A stretch of DNA of 9,731 nt from Trueperella sp. (GCA_012727825.1 JAAYGH010000026.1:1-9731); one strand, 5' to 3'; shown: positions 1 through 6,928, counted from the stretch's first letter. Program-made: numbers and translations. Notes: generated from the letters alone by a model not told the origin.

Positions 1-394
1 CCTCTAGGTCGATATCGGTGACCACCACGCCGTCGGCGATATTAAGCGCCTCCGCATAAATCTGGGCGCCACCCATGATCCACACGAGAGGATCCTCCTC
101 GCCTGTACTGGCCTTGGCAGCCAAGCGAGCCATGTTATACGCCTCGTCAATGTTATGAGCTACGAGCGCGCCGTTGAGAAAATAGTCCGGATCGCGCGTG
201 ATCACGATGTTTTGACGCCCTGGAAGCGGACGGTATTTTTCGCTGAGGGATTCCCACGTTTTGCGGCCCATGATGACGGGGTGGCCCATCGTCATTCGCC
301 TAAAGAACGCCAAATCCTCGGGAAGGTGCCACAGCATCGTGCCGGCCTTGCCGATCGCTCGATCATGGCCCTGCGCCCAAATCATCCCAAGCAT
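1..394 (-). CDS. folA: Dihydrofolate reductase, 3' end cut by window edge
   Basis: Reduces dihydrofolate to tetrahydrofolate with NADPH in the cytoplasm, recycling the dihydrofolate made by ThyA. The visible 131 residues align without gaps to the first part of E. coli FolA: I5-W6-A7, I14-G15, W22, L24-P25, acidic D27, F31, then the NADPH-binding stretch MGRKTWESL (42-50), RPLPGR (55-60) and GGAQIY (108-113). Against the roughly 160-residue family length, some 35-45 C-terminal residues lie beyond base 1. The start MLGMIWAQ is preferred over the next Met (codon 4) because related actinobacterial enzymes begin with a similar hydrophobic G-x-I-W-A segment. The ATG shares its A with the thyA stop (TGATG), so translation is probably coupled to thyA. 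Odd residue: position 21, normally Pro, is Leu. Identification is secure; the 3' end is not seen. Confidence 0.95.
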   Translation of the reverse strand, partial: MLGMIWAQGHDRAIGKAGTMLWHLPEDLAFFRRMTMGHPVIMGRKTWESLSEKYRPLPGRQNIVITRDPDYFLNGALVAHNIDEAYNMARLAAKASTGEEDPLVWIMGGAQIYAEALNIADGVVVTDIDLE

Positions 395-1203
395 CAGACC
401 GCCACCTCGCCCGTGAGCGTCGGATGGTGTCGGTATCCCGTGGAAGCAAAAATGTCGTCCATCTCGTAATCGAAAAGGGAAGCCGCCTTCGTGAGTTCGA
501 GAGCGGGGAAGGGGTAGGGCTCACGCGAGATCTGTTCCTTCACCTGATCAATATGGTTTGTGTAGATATGGCAATCCCCACCCGTCCACACAAAATCGCC
601 CACGGCAAGTCCCGTCTGCTGTGCGACCATGTGGGTGAGAAGCGCGTAGGAGGCGATGTTGAACGGAACGCCGAGGAACAAGTCTGCTGATCGCTGGTAG
701 AGCTGGCAGGAGAGTTTGCCGTCCGCCACGTAAAACTGGAAGAACGCATGGCAGGGTTGGAGTGCCATCTCATCAAGATCTGCCACGTTCCACGCCGAGA
801 CGATCATGCGCCGTGAATCGGGTGTGTTCTTGATCTGGTCGACAACCTTGGCGATCTGGTCAATATGCTCCCCGTTGGGGGTCGGCCACGAACGCCACTG
901 GTAGCCGTATACCGGCCCGAGCTCGCCGTCGTCGTCAGCCCACTCGTCCCAAATCGAAATGCCGTGTTCCGTGAGCCACCGGATGTTGGTATCTCCGCGC
1001 AGGAACCACAGCAGCTCACCTTTGATGGCCTTCATCGCCACGAATTTGGTGGTAATACGGGGGAATCCTTCGTTTGCCAGATCGTATCGCAACTGGCGTC
1101 CGAACACGGATAGCGTGCCCACGCCCGTGCGGTCAGTCTTTTCCACGCCGTTGTCAAGAACATCCTTGAGGAGATCTTCGTACTGTCTATTGATCAGTGC
1201 CAT
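394..1203 (-). CDS. thyA: Thymidylate synthase
   Basis: Methylates dUMP to dTMP with methylenetetrahydrofolate, releasing dihydrofolate that the next gene product reduces. Length (269 aa) is typical of the ThyA family. Visible hallmarks: [11 protein letters not shown] near the N-terminus (25-35), the phosphate-binding PDSRR (128-132) followed by MIVSAWN, catalytic Cys151 in [17 protein letters not shown] (170-174), FNIASY (181-186) and [10 protein letters not shown] (208-217). The C-terminus ends GEVAV, resembling the usual hydrophobic ThyA tail. All catalytic positions appear present. It is the first gene of a thyA-folA pair, 69 bases downstream of the DUF2505 gene on the same strand. There is no Shine-Dalgarno before the ATG; instead a TACACT hexamer ends six bases upstream, so the message is probably leaderless. 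Confidence 0.97.
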   Translation of the reverse strand: MALINRQYEDLLKDVLDNGVEKTDRTGVGTLSVFGRQLRYDLANEGFPRITTKFVAMKAIKGELLWFLRGDTNIRWLTEHGISIWDEWADDDGELGPVYGYQWRSWPTPNGEHIDQIAKVVDQIKNTPDSRRMIVSAWNVADLDEMALQPCHAFFQFYVADGKLSCQLYQRSADLFLGVPFNIASYALLTHMVAQQTGLAVGDFVWTGGDCHIYTNHIDQVKEQISREPYPFPALELTKAASLFDYEMDDIFASTGYRHHPTLTGEVAV

Positions 1204-1209
1204 GGGGCA

Positions 1210-1215
1210 AGTGTA
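1210..1215 (-). promoter_or_regulatory. Probable -10 element of thyA (leaderless start)
   Basis: On the minus strand the hexamer TACACT is followed by six bases (TGCCCC) and then the thyA ATG. This places the expected transcription start on the A of the start codon. No purine-rich ribosome binding site is present in the gap. I see no convincing -35 box. Confidence 0.6.
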
Positions 1216-1272
1216 ACGAAGAACGCTAGGCTGAAATCACCGCATGCGAGACACGTAGCGGAGTGGCGAGCT

Positions 1273-1812
1273 CTAGTACTCAGTCGAGTCGGAATCCGAA
1301 TCGGGCGCTTCGGCTGCTCGGACCCGCACAATCTCTTCGTTGACGATCGCGGTGTCAGCTTTCAAAAAGCGCCCGACTTGATCAACGGCGCTCTTCTCGA
1401 TGCGCCCTCCAACAAACGGCACGTTGACGTTAATTTCGCCCACGATTTTCGCGGGAGTCGTAGCTCCACCGTCAGCCAAGATGAAGGTCAATGAGCCGGA
1501 GGCGGGGGCGCCTTCGACAGTGATGTCGTAAGCAAGTGTGGCACCGTGAACTTGGCCAGCTTCGGTGAGCTCCTTTGTTTTTCCTGCGAGAACAGCGGTG
1601 AAGCCGTTGGGTAAGAACGAACGTGCGGCAGAGGGCAGTTGGTTGCTCGGAACCTGCGCACTAAACGTGTGGGCTTCATTCGTGCCGCTGTACTGCACCA
1701 TTCCTTCGGCACCGGCGGCTGCCACACGCTTGCGAAGCAACTCTTCAGAACCGAGAACTTTGAGTACAACATCGATGGGGCCGGCGTAGCTGGTCTCAGA
1801 TTCGAATTTCAT
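1273..1812 (-). CDS. DUF2505 family protein (SRPBCC/START-like fold)
   Basis: A 179-aa protein resembling the actinobacterial DUF2505 family, whose function is unknown. Family-like features are the N-terminal MKFESETSYAGPIDVVLKVL, matching the opening strand and helix of SRPBCC-type folds, and the region near residues 132-150 (VPFVGGRIEKSAVDQVGRFL), which matches the conserved 'P-x-V-G-G-x-I-E-K' segment before the C-terminal helix. No signal peptide or membrane segment is evident, so it is probably cytoplasmic. The last ten or so residues are a Ser/Asp-rich acidic tail (DSDSDSTEY), probably disordered. The ATG follows an AGGAAAT purine stretch at short distance. The gene is divergent from pdtaS with only 38 bases between starts and lies upstream of thyA on the same strand. 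The ligand cannot be told from sequence; the family call is from memory of its motif pattern. Confidence 0.8.
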   Translation of the reverse strand: MKFESETSYAGPIDVVLKVLGSEELLRKRVAAAGAEGMVQYSGTNEAHTFSAQVPSNQLPSAARSFLPNGFTAVLAGKTKELTEAGQVHGATLAYDITVEGAPASGSLTFILADGGATTPAKIVGEINVNVPFVGGRIEKSAVDQVGRFLKADTAIVNEEIVRVRAAEAPDSDSDSTEY

Positions 1813-1838
1813 ATTTCCTATTCAACACCATTCATCAC

Positions 1839-1844
1839 TATTGT
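1839..1844 (+). promoter_or_regulatory. Probable -10 element of pdtaS (leaderless start)
   Basis: TATTGT on the plus strand is followed by six bases (GGGAGT) and then the GTG start of pdtaS at 1851, which puts the predicted transcription start on the initiating G. This is the same spacing seen at thyA, the SRAP gene and the operon kinase. The GGGAG directly before GTG is too close to act as a normal ribosome binding site. Confidence 0.55.
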
Positions 1845-1850
1845 GGGAGT

Positions 1851-3281
1851 GTGTCAACCCTTTCACGGATACTGGACCGCGTCTCTAAACTGAGCTCGTC
1901 GCAACGCGACTGGCTGCATCAGTTGACGGGAGACTGGCAGATTATCGCTGATGTCGCTTTCTCTGATCTCGTCCTCTATATCGTCGACGGCGAACAGATG
2001 ATAGTCGCCGCCCAAGCTCGCCCGAGCACGGCGACCACCGTTCACGAGTCGGATTTCGTGGGCGGGCGCCCGCAGGAGTGGTTTGAGCGAAAGCTATTTG
2101 ACGTTTACGACGCCGGCGAGCAAATTTCTTTCAGCGACGACGACGAACCGGTGGACTTACGGCTTGTGCCCGTTCGTCACGACGAGGAAGTCATCGGTGT
2201 CATGGCGATGGTGACCTCTCAACGTGGGGACAGGGTCCCCACGGAGATGTTGGCCAACTACGAATCAATAGCTCATGGCCTGGCGCGAATGGTTGAGCGT
2301 GGGCAGTTCCCGATTGATGGCTCACCATCGGGTTATCGCCACGGCACACCGCGCGTGTCAGATGGCCTCATTCATGTCGATTCAGAGGGAAGGGCACTCT
2401 ATGCCTCCCCGAATGCGGTCTCCCACTTCCGTCGCCTGGGTGTGGAGCAACCGATCATCGGGTCTGTGATCGCGGAGCTTGTGACCGGTGAATTTGATGG
2501 CATCCAACAGGTGGATGAGGCGCTGCCCCTCGTTCTGATGGGCAGGGCCGCGTGGATGGCTGAGATCGAGCGCAACGACGTGGTTGTCATGCTTCGTGCC
2601 GTGCCGCTTCTTCATGGCAAGACGCGCGAGGGCGCCATCATCCTGTGCCGTGACATCAGTGAACTTCGCCGCCAAGAACGCGAGCTTATTTCAAAAGATT
2701 CCACAATCCGCGAAATAAACCATCGGGTGAAGAATAACTTGCAGACCGTGTCGGCGCTGCTACGGATGCAGTCGCGCCGCGCCGACTCCAAGAAGATTCG
2801 AAATGCGTTGGAAACTGCTCAGCGTCGTGTGTCGACCATCGCTGTCGTACACGAGAAGCTCTCGCAGACGATCGACGAAGTGTTGGACTTCGATCAGGTG
2901 TTCGTGCCCGTTATGCGCATGGTTCGCGATGTGGCGGTCACGTCCAATCCGGTGGTCACGACATTCGATGGCAACTTCGGCCAGGTGAGCGCCGAGCAGG
3001 CTACCGCGCTTGGCGTCGTCATGAATGAGATCATCTCCAACGCTATTGTGCATGGCCTGCCGAACAGCGGACATCTCGATATCAAAGCCGTTCGCGACGG
3101 CGAGAATCCGCACATTGAAGTTGCCGATGACGGGGTAGGGATGAAGAAGCTGAAGCCTGGACTCGGCACCCAGATCGTGGAGACGATGGTGGCGGGCGAA
3201 CTGCACGGACGTATTGATTGGCATCGCAGAGAAGGCGGCGGAACCGTCGTCGTGCTCGACTTGGGTATCCGCGGAATCTAA
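1851..3281 (+). CDS. pdtaS: PdtaS-type sensor histidine kinase (GAF-PAS-HisKA_2-HATPase)
   Basis: A 476-aa soluble kinase expected to autophosphorylate and pass phosphate to a PdtaR-type ANTAR regulator that acts on RNA; no such regulator lies in this window. Order: N-terminal GAF-like region (about 20-150), PAS-like region (about 170-275), HisKA_2 dimerisation domain with phospho-acceptor His291 in INHRVKNNLQTV, then an HATPase with N-box NEIISNAIVHG (392-402), G1 DDGVG (426-430) and G2 GLGTQIV (437-443). All catalytic motifs look intact. There are no membrane segments, so it is cytoplasmic. The GTG start giving MSTLSRIL is chosen because the M. tuberculosis orthologue begins with a similar MSTL segment and because a -10 hexamer sits six bases upstream. 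Convergence with whiB1, as in Mycobacterium, supports orthology. The signal it detects cannot be read from sequence. Confidence 0.9.
   Translation: MSTLSRILDRVSKLSSSQRDWLHQLTGDWQIIADVAFSDLVLYIVDGEQMIVAAQARPSTATTVHESDFVGGRPQEWFERKLFDVYDAGEQISFSDDDEPVDLRLVPVRHDEEVIGVMAMVTSQRGDRVPTEMLANYESIAHGLARMVERGQFPIDGSPSGYRHGTPRVSDGLIHVDSEGRALYASPNAVSHFRRLGVEQPIIGSVIAELVTGEFDGIQQVDEALPLVLMGRAAWMAEIERNDVVVMLRAVPLLHGKTREGAIILCRDISELRRQERELISKDSTIREINHRVKNNLQTVSALLRMQSRRADSKKIRNALETAQRRVSTIAVVHEKLSQTIDEVLDFDQVFVPVMRMVRDVAVTSNPVVTTFDGNFGQVSAEQATALGVVMNEIISNAIVHGLPNSGHLDIKAVRDGENPHIEVADDGVGMKKLKPGLGTQIVETMVAGELHGRIDWHRREGGGTVVVLDLGIRGI
1852..1857 (-). promoter_or_regulatory. Consensus -35 box TTGACA facing the DUF2505 gene
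   Basis: A perfect TTGACA on the minus strand, 40 bases upstream of the DUF2505 ATG. It lies inside the first codons of the divergent pdtaS gene. At 17-18 bases downstream there is only a weak -10 (TGAATG/GAATGG), so promoter activity is inferred from the -35 alone. Confidence 0.4.
2223..2243 (+). repeat. 9-bp perfect hairpin inside pdtaS
   Basis: CGTGGGGAC, a 3-base spacer (AGG), then GTCCCCACG: a perfect, GC-rich inverted repeat. It lies in the coding sequence for residues 125-131, in the stretch between the GAF-like and PAS-like regions. No poly-U follows on either strand, so it is not a standard terminator. Confidence 0.6.
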
Positions 3282-3369
3282 CGTCATCGCTAATACCGCT
3301 CATCGTGATAGCGCTTGGTCGACTGATTGCCATGGGGCCCGTCAGACCATGTAGCGCCGACAAGCAGCA

Positions 3370-3403
3370 AACAAAAGACCGGCTAGAGCAATCCCAGCCG
3401 GCT
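3370..3403 (-). terminator. Intrinsic terminator of whiB1
   Basis: On the minus strand, 26 bases after the whiB1 stop codon, a CCGGCT / AGCCGG six-base stem with an 11-base loop is followed by a U-rich run (TCTTTTGTTTG). In the plus direction the tail is not U-rich, so it serves whiB1 rather than pdtaS. The rest of the 147-base gap (3282-3428) holds no clear gene or pdtaS terminator. Confidence 0.6.
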
Positions 3404-3428
3404 ATTGTGAAAGATTAATGTTCGCGCG

Positions 3429-3671
3429 TTAGCGGCGTGCACGTGCGGTGCGACGCTTGAGCTTGCGGCGCTCGTCTTCAGACATGCCACCCCACACGCC
3501 GGCGTCTTGATTGTTGTCAAGTGCCCACGTTAGGCAGATTTCCTGCACCTCACACGATGCGCAAACGGCCTTCGCGCGCTCGACTTGTGCCATCGCCGGA
3601 CCGGAGGAACCAATCGGGAAAAATAGTTCCGGGTCTTCGTTGAGGCATGCTGCACGATGGCGCCAATCCAT
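3429..3671 (-). CDS. whiB1: WhiB1-type iron-sulfur transcription regulator
   Basis: A small (80 aa) Wbl-family protein that binds a [4Fe-4S] cluster; the M. tuberculosis orthologue is an NO-sensitive, essential regulator that contacts the principal sigma factor. Four cluster cysteines are present at C9, C37, C40 and C46, the same positions as in mycobacterial WhiB1. The MDWRHRAAC opening, EDPELFFP, the GVWGGMSEDER turn (58-68) and a basic Arg/Lys-rich tail (69-80) for DNA binding also match. The start is set by AAGGAG eleven bases upstream. It lies downstream of the ABC permease gene on the same strand, but a 134-base gap with its own promoter-like sequence and a tandem repeat suggests independent control. 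It is convergent with pdtaS, an arrangement shared with Mycobacterium. Confidence 0.95.
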   Translation of the reverse strand: MDWRHRAACLNEDPELFFPIGSSGPAMAQVERAKAVCASCEVQEICLTWALDNNQDAGVWGGMSEDERRKLKRRTARARR

Positions 3672-3682
3672 TTGAATTACTT

Positions 3683-3688
3683 CTCCTT
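3683..3688 (-). promoter_or_regulatory. whiB1 ribosome binding site
   Basis: AAGGAG on the minus strand, eleven bases before the whiB1 ATG. It contrasts with several neighbouring genes that lack a Shine-Dalgarno and appear leaderless. Confidence 0.7.
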
Positions 3689-3697
3689 GTGGGTGCG

Positions 3698-3703
3698 AGG
3701 ATA
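3698..3703 (-). promoter_or_regulatory. Possible -10 element of whiB1
   Basis: TATCCT on the minus strand would start transcription near 3691, giving a leader of about 20 bases that contains the AAGGAG site. No -35 consensus lies at the right distance; that position falls within the tandem repeat, which could mean an activator-dependent promoter. This is inference. Confidence 0.35.
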
Positions 3704-3735
3704 CTCGCTGGTTTGTAGGTACTCGCTGGTTTGTA
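3702..3735 (-). repeat. Tandem 16-bp direct repeat upstream of whiB1
   Basis: Two exact copies of TACTCGCTGGTTTGTA (plus strand) at 3702-3717 and 3720-3735, an 18-base period with two-base spacers. They sit 31-64 bases upstream of the whiB1 ATG and overlap the first two bases of its candidate -10. They may be a paired operator or a recent duplication. Confidence 0.85.
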
Positions 3736-3805
3736 CGTAGTTAACCTTCGCAGGTTTTTGCGGTTCGGTAAAGGGAAAAAACTGTGACAAACGCCCAAGA
3801 ATCGG

Positions 3806-6190
3806 CTAGCTTGCACCGTTTGTGGCATGTGCCACGTCGGCCCGTGCGCTAATTGCGCCGAAGGTCATGCATGCGAGCATCATGATGCCCGCGTTTGCGC
3901 CAATCACAGCCCAGGGAATACGCAGCGGCAGGTTCATCAGGCCCGCGTCGGACAGGATGAGCCACGACGCCGCTATGCCAATGATCGACCCGCCGATCAG
4001 CATCGCAAACCCGGACACCGAGACGTCGAAAAGCCTGCGAGTCTGACGGCGCCGACTGCCCAGTCCTATCGCACGCAGGGTTCGGTCCTCGAATTCATGG
4101 CGGGCGAATGCTCGTGGCACGCGGACGAACGCAACGAACGACAGTACTGCGCAGATGCTCGATTGGACGACCATCGCAAGAAGCCCGATATTGAGTGGCT
4201 GGTGCTTGTGGTCGCCCAAGCTCAGCGTGATGACCGGACGTATGTAGGGCGCATCTTTTCCGAGTTGATCCTCGAAATCGGGATATGTCTGCGAGAGAGT
4301 CGTGAATGCGCTCGGTGCCAGCCGCACCCAGATTTCATCAATCTCGAGTCCGGGAACGTCCGTCATCGATACGAGTGCCACGGGAACATGTGCTTCGACG
4401 ACAGAGAGCTCTGCGACCTGAAGCGTGTCAGAATCGTGATACTGGAAAGACACGGTGGCAGGAATATCTGTTGTTCCAGTAGGGACGAGCAGGCGCGAGT
4501 CAAGATCAACTGGAGCACCGAAATAACGTTCGGCCTCGGCTTGGTCAACGGCATAGATCGGGCCCGGCTGGAAGGCGGCGTCAGCAGGCAGGTCGGTGTC
4601 GACGAGCCGGAGCGGTAGTGTTCGATCGGCTGAATCCCACTCTTGCACGACGCCCACCTGATAATCGGTGAGCTTAAAAGTGCCCAGTCTTGAGCGTACG
4701 GACACATCGAATCGATCCTCAAACGAGACGTCTTCGTGGGCGAGCGTGTCGACCGTCGTGTGAAGTGTAGCGAGCACTCCCGCAGAGAGGAACATGATGA
4801 GCAGCGCCAGCAAGCGCACGAGCCCTACTCGAGAACGCGGGATCAAATGCGTCCGCGCTCCGAGGGTCATCCGACTCGTCACGGCGCCCGCAAGGACGAC
4901 GCCCAGCGTGAAGCCAGTGACGATGAGCAGACTGATGAGCGCGACGATCCCGACCTGTTTGGGCAGAGGCGGAAGGGTCGGTAGCGCGAGCGGGATTAGC
5001 GCCGTCGAGTACAGCGCCAGTGCGCCGAGAACGACGCTGAGCGGAACGAGCAAAATCGTGAAACGGCGGCGGTGATATTGCCCAGTCGTGCCGGTCACAA
5101 CTGCGGCGAGCGGAGCGGCGATGAAGACTGAGGCAGTGAGCGCGAGCGTGCCAAGTACATATGCGCTCACGGGAGCGCCAAGTGTGGGTGGCATGAACGT
5201 CCCACCAGGAACAGCGCTCAGGACCGTCACGGCTACTTGGGATATCCCGAGGCCAAGGGCAAGTCCGATCACGCCACTGAGGGCTGATACGACACCAATC
5301 TCGGCAAGGTGCATGTACGCGAGCGTGCGTCGCTTGATCCCCAGCGACACCAGGTTGCGCACCTCCGCGAGCCGGCGTTGCTGGGTAGCGACGAAGCCTA
5401 AAAACAGCACGGTGGTTCCCACGAAGAACCCGGTGACGATCAGCCAGGGCACGGTCACACTAATCGCGGATAGTGCGCGTGCCTGGCGATCGTAGATGAG
5501 GTCAAAACGCTCCCCGGAGCGGATGACGACAGAGTTGCCCAGGTGGAGGATGTCGTCCATCACCTCCTGGGCATTCACCGCCGACGTGCCTGTGACCTCG
5601 ATGCCGCCCTGACCCGAGTCGTCCACATAGGCGGCGACGTACTGGGGGTGCGCATCAAACACGAGACCTTCAAATGCCGATTCGAGATGGTTGTCGAAGA
5701 GGGAGTGGGCATAAATTCCGGAAATGAGGTACCGCTCTGCCACGAGATCGCCGGTGATGGTGATGTAGGAACCGACGTCCACATTCAATGAGTTGGCGAG
5801 CTGGTGAGTGACGGCAATGTGGCCCGGATCGGCGGGGTATTCGCCGCGAACTAACTCCTGGGTCCCGAGGTCCTCGGGGGGAAGATTACGCAGCACCATC
5901 GACACGTTGCCGGTGGCTGAGATCGCCTCGGAGGCGCGCCACGCATCCACATGGACACGGTCGACGTTCGGGTTTCGTGCAAGTGCCGTCGCCATCTCTG
6001 CTGCCGTGCCAACCTCGATATAGACGAGAAAATCCGACGGCGGTGTCGACATGCGCGCAGACAGTGCCACCGCCCGTTCGCCGTAGCTGACCATCGCCAC
6101 TGAGCTGAACGTGAGTGAGAACAGGAAAACCATGGCCAGCACGGGAAGAATGTGCGACCGCCAATGGAATTGGAGTTGCTCGCGCAGCAT
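3806..6190 (-). CDS. FtsX/MacB-like ABC transporter permease, 10 TM
   Basis: A 794-aa membrane protein with ten predicted helices: about 16-35, 247-268, 296-322, 342-364, 379-404, 412-434, 458-478, 667-689, 724-746 and 760-781. Two large extracytoplasmic domains lie at about 36-246 (MacB periplasmic-core-like, with a GHIAVTHQLANSLNVDVG segment) and 479-666. Two FtsX-type cytoplasmic coupling loops are visible, LAEVRNLVSLGIKRRTL (274-290) and RTLRAIGLGSRRR (703-715). One chain therefore carries both permease halves and should need two copies of the ATPase. The ATG lies nine bases after the ATPase stop, with GAGG just before it. MacB-type systems move substrates by coupling cytoplasmic ATPase movement to the periplasmic domains. 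Substrate is unknown; export of, or defence against, antimicrobials or envelope stress is plausible from the linked two-component system. Confidence 0.85.
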   Translation of the reverse strand: MLREQLQFHWRSHILPVLAMVFLFSLTFSSVAMVSYGERAVALSARMSTPPSDFLVYIEVGTAAEMATALARNPNVDRVHVDAWRASEAISATGNVSMVLRNLPPEDLGTQELVRGEYPADPGHIAVTHQLANSLNVDVGSYITITGDLVAERYLISGIYAHSLFDNHLESAFEGLVFDAHPQYVAAYVDDSGQGGIEVTGTSAVNAQEVMDDILHLGNSVVIRSGERFDLIYDRQARALSAISVTVPWLIVTGFFVGTTVLFLGFVATQQRRLAEVRNLVSLGIKRRTLAYMHLAEIGVVSALSGVIGLALGLGISQVAVTVLSAVPGGTFMPPTLGAPVSAYVLGTLALTASVFIAAPLAAVVTGTTGQYHRRRFTILLVPLSVVLGALALYSTALIPLALPTLPPLPKQVGIVALISLLIVTGFTLGVVLAGAVTSRMTLGARTHLIPRSRVGLVRLLALLIMFLSAGVLATLHTTVDTLAHEDVSFEDRFDVSVRSRLGTFKLTDYQVGVVQEWDSADRTLPLRLVDTDLPADAAFQPGPIYAVDQAEAERYFGAPVDLDSRLLVPTGTTDIPATVSFQYHDSDTLQVAELSVVEAHVPVALVSMTDVPGLEIDEIWVRLAPSAFTTLSQTYPDFEDQLGKDAPYIRPVITLSLGDHKHQPLNIGLLAMVVQSSICAVLSFVAFVRVPRAFARHEFEDRTLRAIGLGSRRRQTRRLFDVSVSGFAMLIGGSIIGIAASWLILSDAGLMNLPLRIPWAVIGANAGIMMLACMTFGAISARADVAHATNGAS

Positions 6191-6199
6191 CGCCCTCGC

Positions 6200-6928
6200 C
6201 TACACCTCACCGTGCACGGCTTGGAGCGCGTTGAAGATCGAGTCCAGCGTGGGGTCGATGAGCTCCCCAGCAATCTGTGCGTTCGACAGCAGGAACACGC
6301 GATCTGCATACTCGGCGGCAAGCGGATTCGCTGTGAACGTCACCACCGTCAGGCCAAGCTCGCGCACGCACATGCGTAGCAGCGCCAAGATTGAATCCGC
6401 ATCGGCTTTATCCAATCTCGACGTCGGCTCATCACACAGCAGGATCGTTCGCCCGGCGAGCACGCGTGCGGCGATCGCCACACGTTGTTGATCCACGAGA
6501 GCAAGCGAATCTGGATAGTAATCAAGGATCGATTCAATGCCGAACAACTCTGCGATACGGGCCCGTGCGTCGTCGTCGATCTTGTGGCCACATAGGTCTG
6601 CAGGTAGGTCCAAATTCTTGTATACGGTGAGCGCGGGCAAGAGGTTGTCGCGCGGGTAGAGCACGCCGATGTGGGTTGCGAGAAGTCGTTGCTTATCTGC
6701 GTCACCTGCGCGCGTGAGGTCTGTGTCCCCGACGACGACGTTACCGTCGTCCACGCTCGTCAACCCAGCAATCACTTGCATGAGATCCGTTTTACCCGAG
6801 CCCGACGGCCCGAACACGCTTGTGAACTCGCGTGCACCAATTTCGATAGAGATATCATCGAGAACCGTGCGGGTGGCCCGGCCGACGCCGCGCACTTTTC
6901 GCACGTAGTCGAGGCTGATGATACTCAC
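6200..6928 (-). CDS. MacB/LolD-type ABC ATPase with degenerate catalytic motifs
   Basis: A 242-aa nucleotide-binding subunit for the permease encoded next. Walker A (GPSGSGKT, 40-47) and Walker B (TILLCDE, 161-167, including D166 and E167) are intact, and the family-typical NLLPALTVYKNLDLP and QQRVAIA are recognisable. Other positions are not: the Q-loop reads Y91-P92-R93 where Phe-Gln is usual, the LSGGQ signature is L142-A-L-V-D146, the H-loop reads T199-A200-N201 where Thr-His-Asp is expected, and Arg13 probably replaces the A-loop aromatic. The GTG start overlaps the response-regulator stop by four bases (GTGA), so translation is coupled. The frame is open throughout with conserved blocks on both sides of each change, so this is not a frameshift. 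It is probably able to bind ATP; efficient hydrolysis is doubtful. A degenerate, sensory or structural role is inference. Confidence 0.88.
   Translation of the reverse strand: MSIISLDYVRKVRGVGRATRTVLDDISIEIGAREFTSVFGPSGSGKTDLMQVIAGLTSVDDGNVVVGDTDLTRAGDADKQRLLATHIGVLYPRDNLLPALTVYKNLDLPADLCGHKIDDDARARIAELFGIESILDYYPDSLALVDQQRVAIAARVLAGRTILLCDEPTSRLDKADADSILALLRMCVRELGLTVVTFTANPLAAEYADRVFLLSNAQIAGELIDPTLDSIFNALQAVHGEV

Noticed and set aside
2760..3287. Minus-strand open frame of 175 codons opposite the kinase domain of pdtaS
   Set aside because: A shadow of the strongly conserved HisKA_2/HATPase coding sequence, with no motif of its own.
3743..3756. AACCT-TCGC-AGGTT hairpin followed by TTT on the plus strand, as a terminator
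   Set aside because: The stem is only five A/T-rich base pairs and no plus-strand gene ends nearby; on the minus strand no U-run follows.
3783..3787. CRP half-site TGTGA upstream of whiB1
   Set aside because: The matching TCACA half-site is absent at the required spacing, so it is not a CRP box by sequence alone.
3760..3805. Terminator after the permease gene from the TTTTTT run at 3776-3781 (minus strand)
   Set aside because: There is a T-run but no stem-loop of more than four pairs in front of it, so termination between the ABC operon and whiB1 cannot be claimed.
3827..4618. Plus-strand open frame of 263 codons antisense to the permease gene
   Set aside because: Its translation is low-complexity, rich in Arg, His, Glu and Cys with no family resemblance, and the opposite strand encodes a convincing FtsX-type permease. 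High GC produces such shadow frames.
6491..6505. Frameshift as the cause of the missing LSGGQ signature
   Set aside because: The residues on both sides (YYPD before, QQRVAIA after) are family-like in the same frame with the expected spacing, so a pair of compensating shifts would be needed.
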